64,000 nt of DNA from Meinhardsimonia xiamenensis (lineage in GTDB: Bacteria > Pseudomonadota > Alphaproteobacteria > Rhodobacterales > Rhodobacteraceae). Below are positions 17,815 through 26,915 of this stretch, piece by piece (position 1 is the first letter of the stretch; the number at the start of each line of letters is the position of its first letter). Both the position numbers and the translations under genes were made by a program. The notes below the pieces were generated by a model. The model had not been told where the DNA came from, made no database searches, and saw nothing but the letters and a program-made list of their open reading frames with translations. Where the stretch lies: contig NZ_FNFV01000002.1 of NCBI RefSeq assembly GCF_900102905.1, forward strand, positions 441,476-505,475, written 5' to 3'.

Positions 17815-18981
17815 ATGACAGAAATGGTCCACGGCACCGTGCCCATCAGGGTCGGCGAGCCGGTTCTTCCGCGCTGGTGGCGCACCATCGACAAGGTCAC
17901 GCTGGGCTGTGTTCTCGCCTTGTTCGGCATCGGAATCCTGCTCGGCCTTGCTGCCTCGCCGCCGCTTGCGATGGATAACGGCAAGCCGCCCTTCTATTAC
18001 GTCGAACGTCAGGCGGTGTTCGGGCTTGCAAGCCTGACGGCGATGGTGGTCATCAGCATGATGACCCCGCGCAGCGTGCGCCGGCTCGGTGTGCTGGGCT
18101 TCATCGCCGCCTTCGCGCTTCTCGCCGCGCTGCCCTTCATCGGCACCGACTACGGCAAGGGCGCGGTGCGCTGGATAAGCCTCGGCTTTGCCAGCCTGCA
18201 GCCCTCGGAGTTCCTGAAGCCCGGCTTCGTCGTGGTCGCGGCCTGGCTGATGGCGGCGAGCCAGGAAATTCACGGCCCCCCCGGCCGCTCGATCTCGCTT
18301 GTGCTGGCGCTTGTCATAGTCGGCTTTCTGGCCGCGCAGCCCGATTTCGGGCAGGCGAGCCTGATCCTGTTCATCTGGGGGGTGATCTGGTTCGTGGCCG
18401 GAGCACCCTTTGCGCTGCTTGCCACCATGGCGGCGGGGGTGATCGTCGCCGGCACCTTCGCCTATCAGAACTCCGAGCATTTCGCCCGCCGCATCGACGG
18501 CTTTCTCTCCAGCGAGCTCGACCCGACCACCCAGCTCGGCTATGCCACCAACGCCATAATCGAGGGCGGCTTCTTCGGCGTCGGCGTGGGGGAGGGGCAG
18601 GTGAAGGTCTCGCTGCCCGATGCGCACACCGATTTCATCATCGCCGTGGCGGCGGAGGAATACGGGCTGATGCTGGTGCTCGTGATCATCGCGCTCTACG
18701 CGCTCGTGGTGCTGCGTTCGCTGATGCGGCTCACGCGTGAGCGCGACACCTTCATTCGCCTTGCCGGCACGGGGCTTGCCTGCGTCTTCGGGATCCAGGC
18801 GATCATCAACATGGGCGTGGCGGTGCGGCTGTTGCCGGCGAAGGGCATGACGCTGCCCTTCGTCAGCTACGGCGGCTCCTCGGTGATCGCCACCGGCATC
18901 GCCATGGGCATGCTGCTGGCCTTCACCCGCTCCCGCCCGCAGGGCGAGATCGGCGACATCCTGATCCGGCGGCGGGGGTGA
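17815..18981 (+). CDS. ftsW: Septal peptidoglycan polymerase FtsW
   Basis: SEDS-family glycosyltransferase that polymerises lipid II at the septum with FtsI. It has 388 residues and about ten membrane helices. Diagnostic elements are [42 protein letters not shown], and the C-terminal [14 protein letters not shown] block. It resumes the dcw cluster after the 7.2-kb interruption and is followed by murG after 4 bases. Its promoter must lie in the 239-base divergent gap shared with the fasciclin gene. Confidence 0.96.
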   Translation: MTEMVHGTVPIRVGEPVLPRWWRTIDKVTLGCVLALFGIGILLGLAASPPLAMDNGKPPFYYVERQAVFGLASLTAMVVISMMTPRSVRRLGVLGFIAAFALLAALPFIGTDYGKGAVRWISLGFASLQPSEFLKPGFVVVAAWLMAASQEIHGPPGRSISLVLALVIVGFLAAQPDFGQASLILFIWGVIWFVAGAPFALLATMAAGVIVAGTFAYQNSEHFARRIDGFLSSELDPTTQLGYATNAIIEGGFFGVGVGEGQVKVSLPDAHTDFIIAVAAEEYGLMLVLVIIALYALVVLRSLMRLTRERDTFIRLAGTGLACVFGIQAIINMGVAVRLLPAKGMTLPFVSYGGSSVIATGIAMGMLLAFTRSRPQGEIGDILIRRRG

Positions 18982-18985
18982 GGCA

Positions 18986-20116
18986 ATGTCGGAAGCAATG
19001 TCCGGGGCAGGGCGCCAACTCGTCATCGCCGCCGGCGGCACGGGCGGGCACATGTTTCCCGCCCAGGCGCTGGCGGAGACCATGATCCGCCGCGGCTGGC
19101 GGGTGACGCTCACCACTGACGCACGCGGCGCGCGCTATACGGGCGGCTTTCCCCATGTGGTGGCGGTGCGCGAGGTCGCCTCGGCGACATTCGCCCGCGG
19201 GGGCGCGCTGGCGAAGGCCGCGGTGCCCGTGCGCATCGCCCAGGGCGTGGCCGCCGAGCTTCTGGCTCAGCGCCGGCTGAAGCCCGCTGTGGTCGTCGGT
19301 TTCGGCGGCTATCCGAGCATCCCCGCCCTTGCCGCTGCCTGGGCGCGGCGCACGCCGCGCATGATCCACGAGCAGAACGGCGTGCTCGGCCGCGTCAACC
19401 GGCTCTTCGCCCCGCGCGTGGATGCCATCGCCTGCGGCACATGGCCAACGCAAGGCCTGCCCGAAGGGGTGGAGGCGGTGCACACCGGCAATCCGGTGCG
19501 CGCGGCGGTGCTGGCGCGCGCGGGGGCGCCCTACATCCCGCCGGGTGACTATCCGATGTCGATCCTGGTGATCGGCGGCAGCCAGGGGGCGACGGCGCTT
19601 GCCGATGCGGTGCCAGCCGCCATCGCCGCCCTTCCCGAGACCCTGCGCGCGCGGCTGCGCATCGCCCATCAGGCCCGCGCAGAGGATGCCACGCGCGTCG
19701 CCGTCTTCTATGCCGAACACGGCATCGCCGCCGAGGTCGAGCCGTTCTTCTCCGACACCCCCCGCCGCATCGCCGAGGCGCAGCTCGTCATCAGCCGCGC
19801 CGGCGCCTCCTCGGTGGCCGAGATCGCGGTGATCGGCCGGCCGGCCATCCTCATCCCCTATCCGCACGCCACCGCCGATCACCAGACCGCCAACGCCCGG
19901 CCGCTGGTGGAGGCGGGCGGCGCCATCCTCATTCCCCAGTCGCGCCTCACGCCGGCGGTCTTGGCCGAACAGGTGACGGCGGTGCTGGAAAACCCCGAGG
20001 CGGCGGTGAAGATGGCCCATGCCGCGCTCTCCTGCGGCCGGCCGGATGCCGCTGACAGGCTCGCCGACATGGTGGAAGCACTGGCGGAGAAGGGGCAAAC
20101 CCGGCATGAAGCATGA
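18986..20116 (+). CDS. murG: UDP-GlcNAc transferase MurG
   Basis: Peripheral membrane glycosyltransferase that converts lipid I to lipid II. The 376 residues have the N-terminal glycine-rich loop [12 protein letters not shown], the [12 protein letters not shown] motif, the second glycine loop VIGGSQGA, and [20 protein letters not shown] with nearby [10 protein letters not shown] for UDP-GlcNAc binding. The ATG at 18986 follows the ftsW stop by 4 bases. An internal ATG four codons on is an alternative start. Confidence 0.96.
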   Translation: MSEAMSGAGRQLVIAAGGTGGHMFPAQALAETMIRRGWRVTLTTDARGARYTGGFPHVVAVREVASATFARGGALAKAAVPVRIAQGVAAELLAQRRLKPAVVVGFGGYPSIPALAAAWARRTPRMIHEQNGVLGRVNRLFAPRVDAIACGTWPTQGLPEGVEAVHTGNPVRAAVLARAGAPYIPPGDYPMSILVIGGSQGATALADAVPAAIAALPETLRARLRIAHQARAEDATRVAVFYAEHGIAAEVEPFFSDTPRRIAEAQLVISRAGASSVAEIAVIGRPAILIPYPHATADHQTANARPLVEAGGAILIPQSRLTPAVLAEQVTAVLENPEAAVKMAHAALSCGRPDAADRLADMVEALAEKGQTRHEA

Positions 20117-20144
20117 AGCCCGCCACCGATTCCGCGAGACCGCG

Positions 20145-21566
20145 ATGAACGCTGCCACCAAGCTTCCCGCCCAGATGGGGCCGATCCACTTCACCGGCAT
20201 CGGCGGCATCGGCATGTCGGGCATCGCCGAGGTGCTGATCGAGCACGGCTACAGCGTGCAGGGATCGGACCTCAAGCCCTCTCCCATCACCGAGCGGCTC
20301 GCGGCGATGGGCGCGCGCATCTTCATCGGCCAGCGCCCCGAAAACCTCGAAGGCGCGGAGGTGGTGGTGATCTCCACGGCGATCAAGCCCGGCAACCCCG
20401 AGCTTGAGGCCGCCCGCGCCCGCGGCCTGCCGGTGGTGCGGCGCGCCGAGATGCTCGCCGAGCTCATGCGGCTGAAGTCCAACGTCGCGGTGGCCGGCAC
20501 CCATGGCAAGACGACGACCACAACACTCGTGGCCACCCTGCTCGATGCCGGCGGGCTTGACCCCACGGTCATCAACGGGGGCATCATCCACGCCTATGGC
20601 TCGAACGCGCGCATGGGGCAGGGCGAGTGGATGGTGGTCGAGGCCGACGAATCCGATGGCTCCTTCAACCGGCTGCCCGCGACCATCGCCATCGTCACCA
20701 ACATCGACCCCGAGCATCTCGAGCATTGGGGAAGCTTCGATGCGCTGCGCGAGGGGTTCCACCGCTTCGTCTCCAACATCCCCTTCTACGGCCTTGCGGT
20801 CTGCTGCACCGATCACCCTGAAGTGCAGGCGCTCGTCGCCCGCATCACCGACCGCCGCATCGTCACCTTCGGCTTCAACACCCAGGCCGATGTGCGCGCC
20901 ATCAACCTCGCCTACGAGAACGGCACGGCGCATTTCGACATCGCCCTGCAGGCCGAGGGGCGCGTGATCGAGGGCTGCCGGCTGCCGATGCCGGGCGATC
21001 ACAACGTCTCCAACGCGCTGGCGGCGGTCGCGGTCGCGCGCCATCTCGGCATCCCGGCCGAGACCATCCGCACCGCGCTTGCCGGCTTCAAGGGCGTCAA
21101 CCGCCGCTTCACCCGCGTGGGCGAGGTCGGCGGGGTGACGATCATCGACGACTACGGCCACCACCCGGTGGAAATCGCCGCGGTGCTGCGCGCGGCCCGA
21201 CAGGCCTGCACCGGCCGGGTGATCGCGGCCCATCAGCCGCATCGCTATACCCGCCTCTCGGCGCTCTTCGAGGAGTTCTGCACCGCCTTCAACGATGCCG
21301 ATGTGGTCGCCATCGCCGAGGTCTATGCCGCCGGCGAGGAGCCGATCGAGGGTGCGAGCCGCGAGGCGCTGGTCGAGGGGTTGCGCCGCCACGGCCACCG
21401 CCATGCGCTCGCCATCGACAGCGCCGAGGATCTCGCCCGCCTCGTGGCCGCCGAGGCCCGGCCGGGAGACATGGTGGTCTGCCTCGGCGCAGGCACGATC
21501 TCGGCCTGGGCACATGAGCTGCCGCGGCTGCTGGAGGCGCCGGCCCGCCCTGTGGCAAAGGGCTGA
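20145..21566 (+). CDS. murC: UDP-MurNAc--L-alanine ligase MurC
   Basis: First Mur ligase, adding L-Ala to UDP-MurNAc. With the ATG at 20145 (MNAATKLP, a start I recall from rhodobacterial MurC) it has 473 residues. Motifs are the [16 protein letters not shown] loop, the P-loop [18 protein letters not shown], and HQPHRYTR near the C-terminus. An in-frame ATG at 20106, overlapping murG by 11 bases, would add 13 residues and cannot be excluded. It is the last dcw gene here; murB and the fts genes do not follow. Confidence 0.95.
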   Translation: MNAATKLPAQMGPIHFTGIGGIGMSGIAEVLIEHGYSVQGSDLKPSPITERLAAMGARIFIGQRPENLEGAEVVVISTAIKPGNPELEAARARGLPVVRRAEMLAELMRLKSNVAVAGTHGKTTTTTLVATLLDAGGLDPTVINGGIIHAYGSNARMGQGEWMVVEADESDGSFNRLPATIAIVTNIDPEHLEHWGSFDALREGFHRFVSNIPFYGLAVCCTDHPEVQALVARITDRRIVTFGFNTQADVRAINLAYENGTAHFDIALQAEGRVIEGCRLPMPGDHNVSNALAAVAVARHLGIPAETIRTALAGFKGVNRRFTRVGEVGGVTIIDDYGHHPVEIAAVLRAARQACTGRVIAAHQPHRYTRLSALFEEFCTAFNDADVVAIAEVYAAGEEPIEGASREALVEGLRRHGHRHALAIDSAEDLARLVAAEARPGDMVVCLGAGTISAWAHELPRLLEAPARPVAKG

Positions 21567-21610
21567 CAGGGCGCCGCGCGAGCACCCCTGAGCCCCATCA
21601 TCCTGGCCCC

Positions 21611-21628
21611 AATACCCCCGCCGGAGGC
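21611..21628 (-). repeat. 18-bp intergenic motif, copy 1
   Basis: On the minus strand this reads GCCTCCGGCGGGGGTATT, exactly matching 62753-62770 on the plus strand. It lies between the convergent murC and iolB genes, just beyond a hairpin. I recall very similar CCTCCGGCGGGGATATTT strings scattered through Rhodobacteraceae intergenic regions. Confidence 0.7.
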
Positions 21629-21648
21629 ACGCCGCGCAAGCGGCGTTT
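21629..21648 (+). terminator. Hairpin terminator after murC
   Basis: ACGCCGC (21629-21635), a GCAA tetraloop and GCGGCGT (21640-21646) are followed by TTTCTCTC. It ends the rightward dcw transcript 60 bases past murC. It may also act for the convergent iolB gene, though it has no T-run on that strand. Confidence 0.6.
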
Positions 21649-21651
21649 CTC

Positions 21652-22461
21652 TCACACCGCGTCGCGCTCGACGAGCCACCTGAAATCCGGGTGCACCTCG
21701 AAGCGCCATTTCCGCTGCGGTCCGGCCATGGCGATGAGCGAGTACATCTCCACCCCGTGCGGCGCCGCGCAGGGATGATAGCCGCGCGGGACAAGCACGA
21801 CGTCATGGTCGGCGAAGGCCATGCACTCGTCGAGCTCGCCATCCTCGGTGAAGACCCGCTGCACACCGAAGCCCGTGTGCGGGTTCAGCCGGTGATAACA
21901 GGCCGCCTCAAGGCGGCTGATGCGGGGGTGGTCGTCTTCGTCGTGACGGTATGGCGGGTAGGCGGACCAATGCCCGGCCGGCGTGAAGACCTCTCGCACG
22001 AGAAGGCTGTCGGCGACGTCACGATTGTCCATCGCGATGTTGTGGACGAAGCGCGTGGCAGTGCCAGTCCCGCGCTCTTCCAGGTGGATGCCCGCAGGCC
22101 CGATGATCTGGGCTGGATGGCCATGATGGCCGGGGGCGGCGCAGACGGCGAGCGTTGCCGGCGTGGTGGCGCGTGCCGACCAGTCCGAGCCGTTCGGTAT
22201 GTAGACCGCATGTGGTGCGGACTTGTCGAAGACGTCCATCCTGTTGCCGAGCTCGCCGAAGTCGCGGTCTTCCACGCCGATCTCGGCCCGGCCCTCGATC
22301 AGCACGAGAATGACCTCGTTCTCTCCCGTGGGTTCCGCCACCAGCTCGCCGGGCTCGAGACGATAGATGCCGAGGCCGAGGCGCTCCCACGCCGCCTTGT
22401 TCGGTGTGATGTCGTGAATCTTTCCGGTCACGGCGACCGGCTTGCGCAAGAGCACACTCAT
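21652..22461 (-). CDS. iolB: 5-deoxy-glucuronate isomerase (IolB)
   Basis: Isomerises 5-deoxy-D-glucuronate to 2-deoxy-5-keto-D-gluconate in myo-inositol catabolism. It has 269 residues, the usual IolB length. The double-cupin pattern is visible: HDEDDHPRIS and the conserved C-terminal VPRGYHPCAAPHGVEMYSL with a following MAGP and tryptophan. The ATG at 22461 begins MSVLLRKP. It overlaps the stop of the upstream two-helix gene (ATGA). No other inositol gene (iolC, D, E, G) is in the window, so it is an orphan here. Confidence 0.9.
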   Translation of the reverse strand: MSVLLRKPVAVTGKIHDITPNKAAWERLGLGIYRLEPGELVAEPTGENEVILVLIEGRAEIGVEDRDFGELGNRMDVFDKSAPHAVYIPNGSDWSARATTPATLAVCAAPGHHGHPAQIIGPAGIHLEERGTGTATRFVHNIAMDNRDVADSLLVREVFTPAGHWSAYPPYRHDEDDHPRISRLEAACYHRLNPHTGFGVQRVFTEDGELDECMAFADHDVVLVPRGYHPCAAPHGVEMYSLIAMAGPQRKWRFEVHPDFRWLVERDAV

Positions 22462-22691
22462 TTCCCGCCTTCCTTCCGCTTTTCCACTTGGCGCGCACGC
22501 GCCTTCCCGGCGTCGAAGGCCACCAGCAGGGCCCAGCCGCAATAGAGCCCGGCAGCAGCAAAGAGAAGCCCCCAGCCCGGCGCGCCGGAGGAGAACTCCC
22601 ACCCCGCCCATCCAAGACAGATGACCACGACCGCGACACGCCGCCAGAGCGGCAGAAAGAACGGAACATCGAGATCAAGGAACTCCCTCAT
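22458..22691 (-). CDS. Small two-helix membrane protein upstream of iolB
   Basis: A 77-residue protein: MREFLDLDVPFFLPLWRRV, then two hydrophobic helices (about 19-35 and 39-60) and a basic C-terminal tail. The PFF-PLWRR-motif start and helix pair resemble the small proteins annotated DUF3329, but I am not certain. It overlaps iolB by four bases (ATGA), so it is likely co-translated with it. The ATG at 22691 opens the conserved-looking segment; the longer upstream frame is not coding-like. Confidence 0.65.
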   Translation of the reverse strand: MREFLDLDVPFFLPLWRRVAVVVICLGWAGWEFSSGAPGWGLLFAAAGLYCGWALLVAFDAGKARARQVEKRKEGGK

Positions 22692-23082
22692 CGCACCCCC
22701 GTTCCGAGCCATGGCGCCGTCAGGGTCCGCGCGGCTCTCGTGCGCCTTTCTGCCGTCATCGCTTGCCACCTTTTGTGCCAAGTCCGGCCGCCCCTTCCGC
22801 AGGATGGCCGGGGTAGCGCATGGCCGCGCGTGCGCCAATGTCCACTTCGGCGCGCGTATGCGCAACCCTTGAAGGTGTGATCGGCCTGCCAGCATCGCGA
22901 GGCGATTCTCACGTGCGCCTTGGTCGGTTGATGATTTTCCCTCCCTTGCGCTGCTAGCATCGCGAAGACAGGCTGGGTAGCGGGGTCGGTCGGGGCGCGC
23001 CGCGCATTCCCGCGGTGGGCGGGCTGACGGCCAAGGTTGACGGCAGGCCTTGCAGGCCGTGTGACGGAACCGGGAGGGAGCG
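22692..23082. other. Divergent intergenic region, iolB operon to L,D-transpeptidase
   Basis: No gene is seen. Two similar 13-base strings, CCAGCATCGCGAG (22889-22901) and CTAGCATCGCGAA (22953-22965), repeat 64 bases apart in the same orientation. They could be operator or promoter elements. Both divergent promoters should lie here. Confidence 0.5.
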
Positions 23083-23646
23083 ATGCAGAGCAGACGCGGA
23101 GTTCTCGCACTGGCCGGAGGGGCGGGGCTTTCGTGTCTCGGGGCGCCCGCGCTCGCGCACAGCCGCCGAGACTTCGAGCTCGACGAGAGGTTCCTGCCGC
23201 AGGACGTGCCCGTACGCGGCAAGATCGCGCCCGGAACCATCGTGATCTCGCCGCGCCAGCGCTTTCTGTTCCTTGTCACCGCGCCGGGGCGGGCGCGGCG
23301 CTACGGGGTGGGCATCGGGCGCGCAGGGCTCGGGATCCGCGGCGAGCTCGAGATAGCGCGCAAGGCCCGATGGCCCTCGTGGAAGCCGACCGCCTCGATG
23401 ATCCGGCGCGATCCGCGCTATGCGCGCTGGAAGAATGGCATGCCGGGCGGGCCCGGCAACCCGCTGGGCAGCCGCGCGCTCTATCTCTACCGCGACGGGC
23501 GGGACACCTACTATCGCATCCATGGGACGACGGAGCCATGGACGATCGGCCAGTCGGTCTCGAACGGGTGTTTCCGCATGATCAACGCGCATGTCGAGGA
23601 GCTCTACGAGATGGTGCCGGTCGGCACCAAGGTGATCGTGCTCTGA
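23083..23646 (+). CDS. Exported L,D-transpeptidase (YkuD domain)
   Basis: A 187-residue protein with a Tat-like signal (SRRGVLALAGGAGLSCLGAPALA, residues 3-25) followed by one YkuD domain. The active site is HGTTEP (His147) and the nucleophile motif QSVSNGCFRM with Cys163. Such enzymes make 3-3 peptidoglycan crosslinks or attach proteins to the wall in the periplasm. No PG-binding domain is present. The ATG at 23083 follows GGGAGGGAG. It is upstream of the DUF3445 gene with an 89-base gap, so co-transcription is only possible. Confidence 0.9.
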   Translation: MQSRRGVLALAGGAGLSCLGAPALAHSRRDFELDERFLPQDVPVRGKIAPGTIVISPRQRFLFLVTAPGRARRYGVGIGRAGLGIRGELEIARKARWPSWKPTASMIRRDPRYARWKNGMPGGPGNPLGSRALYLYRDGRDTYYRIHGTTEPWTIGQSVSNGCFRMINAHVEELYEMVPVGTKVIVL

Positions 23647-23735
23647 CGCGGGGCAGTCGGGCACGCGGCGCGGTTGGCGGGCGCCGGCGGCACTAGGGCT
23701 GGACATCGGCCCGGCGCTCCGCGCAAGCATGGGCC

Positions 23736-24524
23736 ATGCAAGACGAGATACTTCACCGGGCATTTCCCGCCGGACTGTGGGACGATCCGCGCCTCGGCCG
23801 GCTGCCCGGCATCCAGCCCGTGGCGGCGGGAGACTGGCTGCGGGTTGACGAGGCCTTCGCCGCGCAGATGCGGCTGCGCGATCAGCTGATCGCCACCCGC
23901 CCCCGCGAGGTGATCGCCGAGCTTCCGGGCGCAACGCCGGCTGTGCGGGAGACGCTCGAGCGGGTCCTCGAGGCGCTTTCCGCGTTGGCGGGCTATCGCA
24001 TCGGCTCAGGCGAGGTGAGGCGCCCCGACGGTCGTCGCGTGGTGCTTGAGAGCGCCCGGCCGCTCGCGACGCTCGGCCGCCTGTGCCAGGAGGATTTCTG
24101 CATTCTCGAGAAGCGCGGCCGGGAGCATGTGCTGGTGGCGGCGGTTCTGTGTTTTCCGGCAAGCTGGCGGCTCGATGAGAAGCTCGGACGGCCGCTCACG
24201 GCGATCCACGCGCCGGTTGCCCCCTATACCGACGAGCTTGCCCGCCGCGTGCAGCGGCTGTTCGATGGCCTGCGGCCCGAGCGCCCGCTTTGGCGGGCCA
24301 ATCTGCTCGAGTATGACGATCCCGCCCTGTTCCAGCCGCGTTCGGAGCATGCACCCCGGCGGCAAGCGTCGCCCCGGCCGGCCTACCTTCGCTCCGAGCG
24401 ACAGTGTCTGGTCAAACTTCCCCGCACGGGGGCGGTGGTGTTCTCGATCCATACCCATGTCATCCGCCGTGTGGACGCGACGGCCACGGATCTCGATGCG
24501 CTGAAGCGGCTCGCCGCCGGCTGA
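23736..24524 (+). CDS. Heme-dependent oxidative N-demethylase-like protein (DUF3445)
   Basis: A 262-residue soluble protein of the DUF3445 family, whose characterised member HODM is a heme PAS-fold oxygenase that demethylates dimethylamine. Visible family blocks are QEDFCILEKRG, LVAAVLCFPASW, DEKLGRPLTAIHAPV, RRVQRLFDGLRPERPLWRAN, LRSERQCLVKLP and AVVFSIHTHVI. HODM works with a reductase and a ferredoxin-like subunit; neither is adjacent here. The substrate is therefore unassigned. Confidence 0.85.
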   Translation: MQDEILHRAFPAGLWDDPRLGRLPGIQPVAAGDWLRVDEAFAAQMRLRDQLIATRPREVIAELPGATPAVRETLERVLEALSALAGYRIGSGEVRRPDGRRVVLESARPLATLGRLCQEDFCILEKRGREHVLVAAVLCFPASWRLDEKLGRPLTAIHAPVAPYTDELARRVQRLFDGLRPERPLWRANLLEYDDPALFQPRSEHAPRRQASPRPAYLRSERQCLVKLPRTGAVVFSIHTHVIRRVDATATDLDALKRLAAG

Positions 24525-24551
24525 GTGCGCGCGGCCGCCTCTGCGCCGACG

Positions 24552-25469
24552 TCAGAGCAGCGACAACACCTCCGCGGCCATTCCCGACTGATCGAGCGCC
24601 ACGCCAAGCGCCGTCACGCACACGGCCTTCGCCGCCAGCCGGGCGTTTGGTCCGCGAATCAGCTGATAGAACAGCACCGCCATGGCAACCGGGAAGCTCA
24701 GCGCCATCAGCAGGATCAGGAGTCCGTAATTGGTTCCCGCCCGCGCCGTTTCCTCGTCGATCAGTTCGCGTTCACCCTCCTCGGGCGCGATCCCGCGCGA
24801 GACGCGGGCCCAGTCTTCCGCCGTGGCGGCCTTCAGCCGGTCACGCTCGAGCTCCTCGAGCTCCTCCTCGGGAGAGAGGGCGAAGATGTGCGCGCCCGGG
24901 TGCAGCTTCGGCGCCTCGGCCCCGGCCGCGAGCGAAACGGGTTCGCGCGTATCGGCGGGGTCGATCACCAGCGGCGCATGTTGCACCGGCGGGGCGCTGC
25001 GGGCGAATTCCCCGGCCGAAAACAGCATGTCGGTCTCGTTCCAGTACACCAGCTGGGCGCCGAGATCCTCCAGCAGGAGGTCGGCCAGCTCCCAGCAAAG
25101 GTGGCGCTTCTCGTCATGCGAGGCGCCCATCATCGCATCGGGCCGATCGGTGACGAGCAGCTTGACGCTGGCGCGGTGGGCCTCGAGCGTCTCAAACACC
25201 AGGCGGTCGGCGAGCGGGTCATGGCCTGGCCGCTGCGTGCCGGAAAACTCGCTCACTTCGAAAGGAACCGGGCAATAGGCGGCCAGCACCTGGACACGAT
25301 CGCAACTTATGAGGAGATGCCTGCCATCTTCCACCCGGGTTCCGGTGACGCGGAAGCCGAGCATCTCAAGGGTGGCGAGGATCTCGCCGGTCTCGCCGAG
25401 GAGCGCGTCACCCACCGCTCGGGTGAACAGCAGGTTGGCTTCGATGGAAATGGTGGCGGTGTCCTTCAT
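24552..25469 (-). CDS. DUF4261-like membrane-anchored protein, paralogue 1
   Basis: I do not recognise a function. The 305 residues form a soluble N-terminal domain (about 10-160) resembling DUF4261: LLFTR (13-17), EAHRASVKLLVT (96-107) and QLVYWNETDMLFSAGEF (139-155). An acidic linker (about 199-245) follows, then one membrane helix (247-270) and a second weaker one (277-295) separated by IRGPN. The same order and motifs occur in the next gene, so the two are paralogues. The ATG at 25469 follows AAAGGGGTGAAGCC. It is convergent with the DUF3445 gene and 87 bases downstream of its paralogue. Confidence 0.7.
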   Translation of the reverse strand: MKDTATISIEANLLFTRAVGDALLGETGEILATLEMLGFRVTGTRVEDGRHLLISCDRVQVLAAYCPVPFEVSEFSGTQRPGHDPLADRLVFETLEAHRASVKLLVTDRPDAMMGASHDEKRHLCWELADLLLEDLGAQLVYWNETDMLFSAGEFARSAPPVQHAPLVIDPADTREPVSLAAGAEAPKLHPGAHIFALSPEEELEELERDRLKAATAEDWARVSRGIAPEEGERELIDEETARAGTNYGLLILLMALSFPVAMAVLFYQLIRGPNARLAAKAVCVTALGVALDQSGMAAEVLSLL

Positions 25470-25556
25470 GGCTTCACCCCTTTGGTCCCTCGGATCATCA
25501 GGCGCCGGGAATCTGGCGAAAGTTTGCAACTCTTGGTTCAAATTGTCGGTTTGTCT

Positions 25557-26693
25557 TCAGCCTCGGGGGTGGAAGGGCGAGCCCATCGCCCGGAGCGCGC
25601 CCGAGGCAATCTCGCTGTTGCCGAACCCGAGAAGCTCGACGAGCAAGAGGCCGGTAAAGGTGGCGAGAATCAAAGCTGACGCCACCACCGAGACCGCGAG
25701 ATTGGGCCCGCGCAGGAGATTCCAGAGAAAGAGCGCGGCGGCCGCGAGCGGCGAGATGGTGGCGAGCGCCGCGCAGAGCGCCCAGGTGCGCAGCGCGCCG
25801 GAGCGCTGCTCGGCGGCGGAAGGGGCGGATGCCGGCCGGCGATTGCCGGGTGCGCCGTGCCCCGGCACCCGGAGATCGCTGCCCGAGTCCGAAGTTTTGC
25901 GCCGCGTTCCAGCCGCCTCGGGTTCGAGAACGAAACACCCCGTGGGGCATGTGCACCAGTCGTCATCGAGAATGACACGGAACTGGACCTTGTCCGAATG
26001 CGGCAGCGTTACCCCATGGGCAAGGGCTGTCGCGCGCGTCACATGCGCTTCGATGATTCGCTCAAGCGCGGCAAGCGCCGCGGCCGTGCCCATCCGGCCC
26101 GGCGGAATCACCAGCTGACGCCCGCAGTAAAGCTCCGAGTGCACAGCGCGCAGCCCAGGCGCGGTATCGTCGGAGCCGGGCTCCACGGCTTCGGGCCGGA
26201 AGACAAGCCGGGCCGGAAACCGGCGCGCGTCCATCGCGGCAATCTCGTGGGGTGTAAACAACATGCCCGATTGGGCCCAGTACACGGCGGCGGGCTCGCT
26301 CATGGCGCAGGCGACACGCAGCACCCGCGCGAGCACCATGGCCGCCAGGTCGGGTGCGACCCGTCGCGCGCCGGCGCGCTCCAGGCGCAGCGAGAGCGTT
26401 GCGCGATGCCGCTGCACCGCGTCCCGAAGGCGGGCTTCACTGGCGGCCCGCATCCGTGCGGCCGAAAGCCCCTGCGCGAAGACCGCGGGCGGCATCGGCA
26501 CGAGACAGGCTTCAATGCGCAGCTCCATCGTCGTTGAGCGCAGCAGCAGGGATGTTTCGCCCTCCCGCTCCCTGAGGGAGAAGGAAATCGCGAGATCCGC
26601 AAGCGCGGCATTGATCTGCTCGAGACAGGCGTCGTGCTCGAGCCGTGGCACGCGATCGAAAAGCACTACCGCCTCGATCTCGGGATAGGTCAT
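25557..26693 (-). CDS. DUF4261-like membrane-anchored protein, paralogue 2
   Basis: A 378-residue relative of the gene immediately downstream. Shared features are VVLFDR (9-14), a QRHRATLSLRLER block (94-106), AVYWAQSGMLFTPHE (136-150) and, near the C-terminus, two hydrophobic helices (302-326 and 332-355) joined by LRGPN (327-331). It has an extra ~100-residue middle part containing ILDDDWCTCPTGCF (241-254), three closely spaced cysteines that might bind metal. The function is unknown. The ATG at 26693 follows GGAGAAGG. A divergent 222-base AT-richer gap separates it from the AruI-like gene. Confidence 0.7.
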   Translation of the reverse strand: MTYPEIEAVVLFDRVPRLEHDACLEQINAALADLAISFSLREREGETSLLLRSTTMELRIEACLVPMPPAVFAQGLSAARMRAASEARLRDAVQRHRATLSLRLERAGARRVAPDLAAMVLARVLRVACAMSEPAAVYWAQSGMLFTPHEIAAMDARRFPARLVFRPEAVEPGSDDTAPGLRAVHSELYCGRQLVIPPGRMGTAAALAALERIIEAHVTRATALAHGVTLPHSDKVQFRVILDDDWCTCPTGCFVLEPEAAGTRRKTSDSGSDLRVPGHGAPGNRRPASAPSAAEQRSGALRTWALCAALATISPLAAAALFLWNLLRGPNLAVSVVASALILATFTGLLLVELLGFGNSEIASGALRAMGSPFHPRG

Positions 26694-26915
26694 GATTGCC
26701 TTCTCCAGGAAACCTCTCTGGTCCCGGCAACCATGAGGTGATGAAATCGGCGACATTTGGGCAAAAGAAACAATTCCTTGTGACGAAGTTTATTGGTGCG
26801 GTAGAGCCGGGCATTGCGCCGATTGCGTTGCCGCTGCAGCGGCGCGGGGGCGATGGATTGACATTCCGTCATTTGCGCCGTGGGTTGAACAGGTGGGAAA
26901 AAGGGAGGCACCCGG

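Noticed and set aside
17548-19116. 522-codon leftward open frame opposite ftsW
   Set aside because: Antisense to FtsW. The fasciclin gene on this strand has its own signal peptide and Shine-Dalgarno sequence.
19947-21866. 639-codon leftward open frame opposite murC
   Set aside because: Antisense to MurC, whose motifs are complete; the frame also runs into the iolB region without any domain.
22928-22958. TTGATG...TAGCAT as a sigma-70 promoter before the L,D-transpeptidase gene
   Set aside because: The spacer is about 21 bases, too long for a normal promoter, and no regulator-type dyad fills it.
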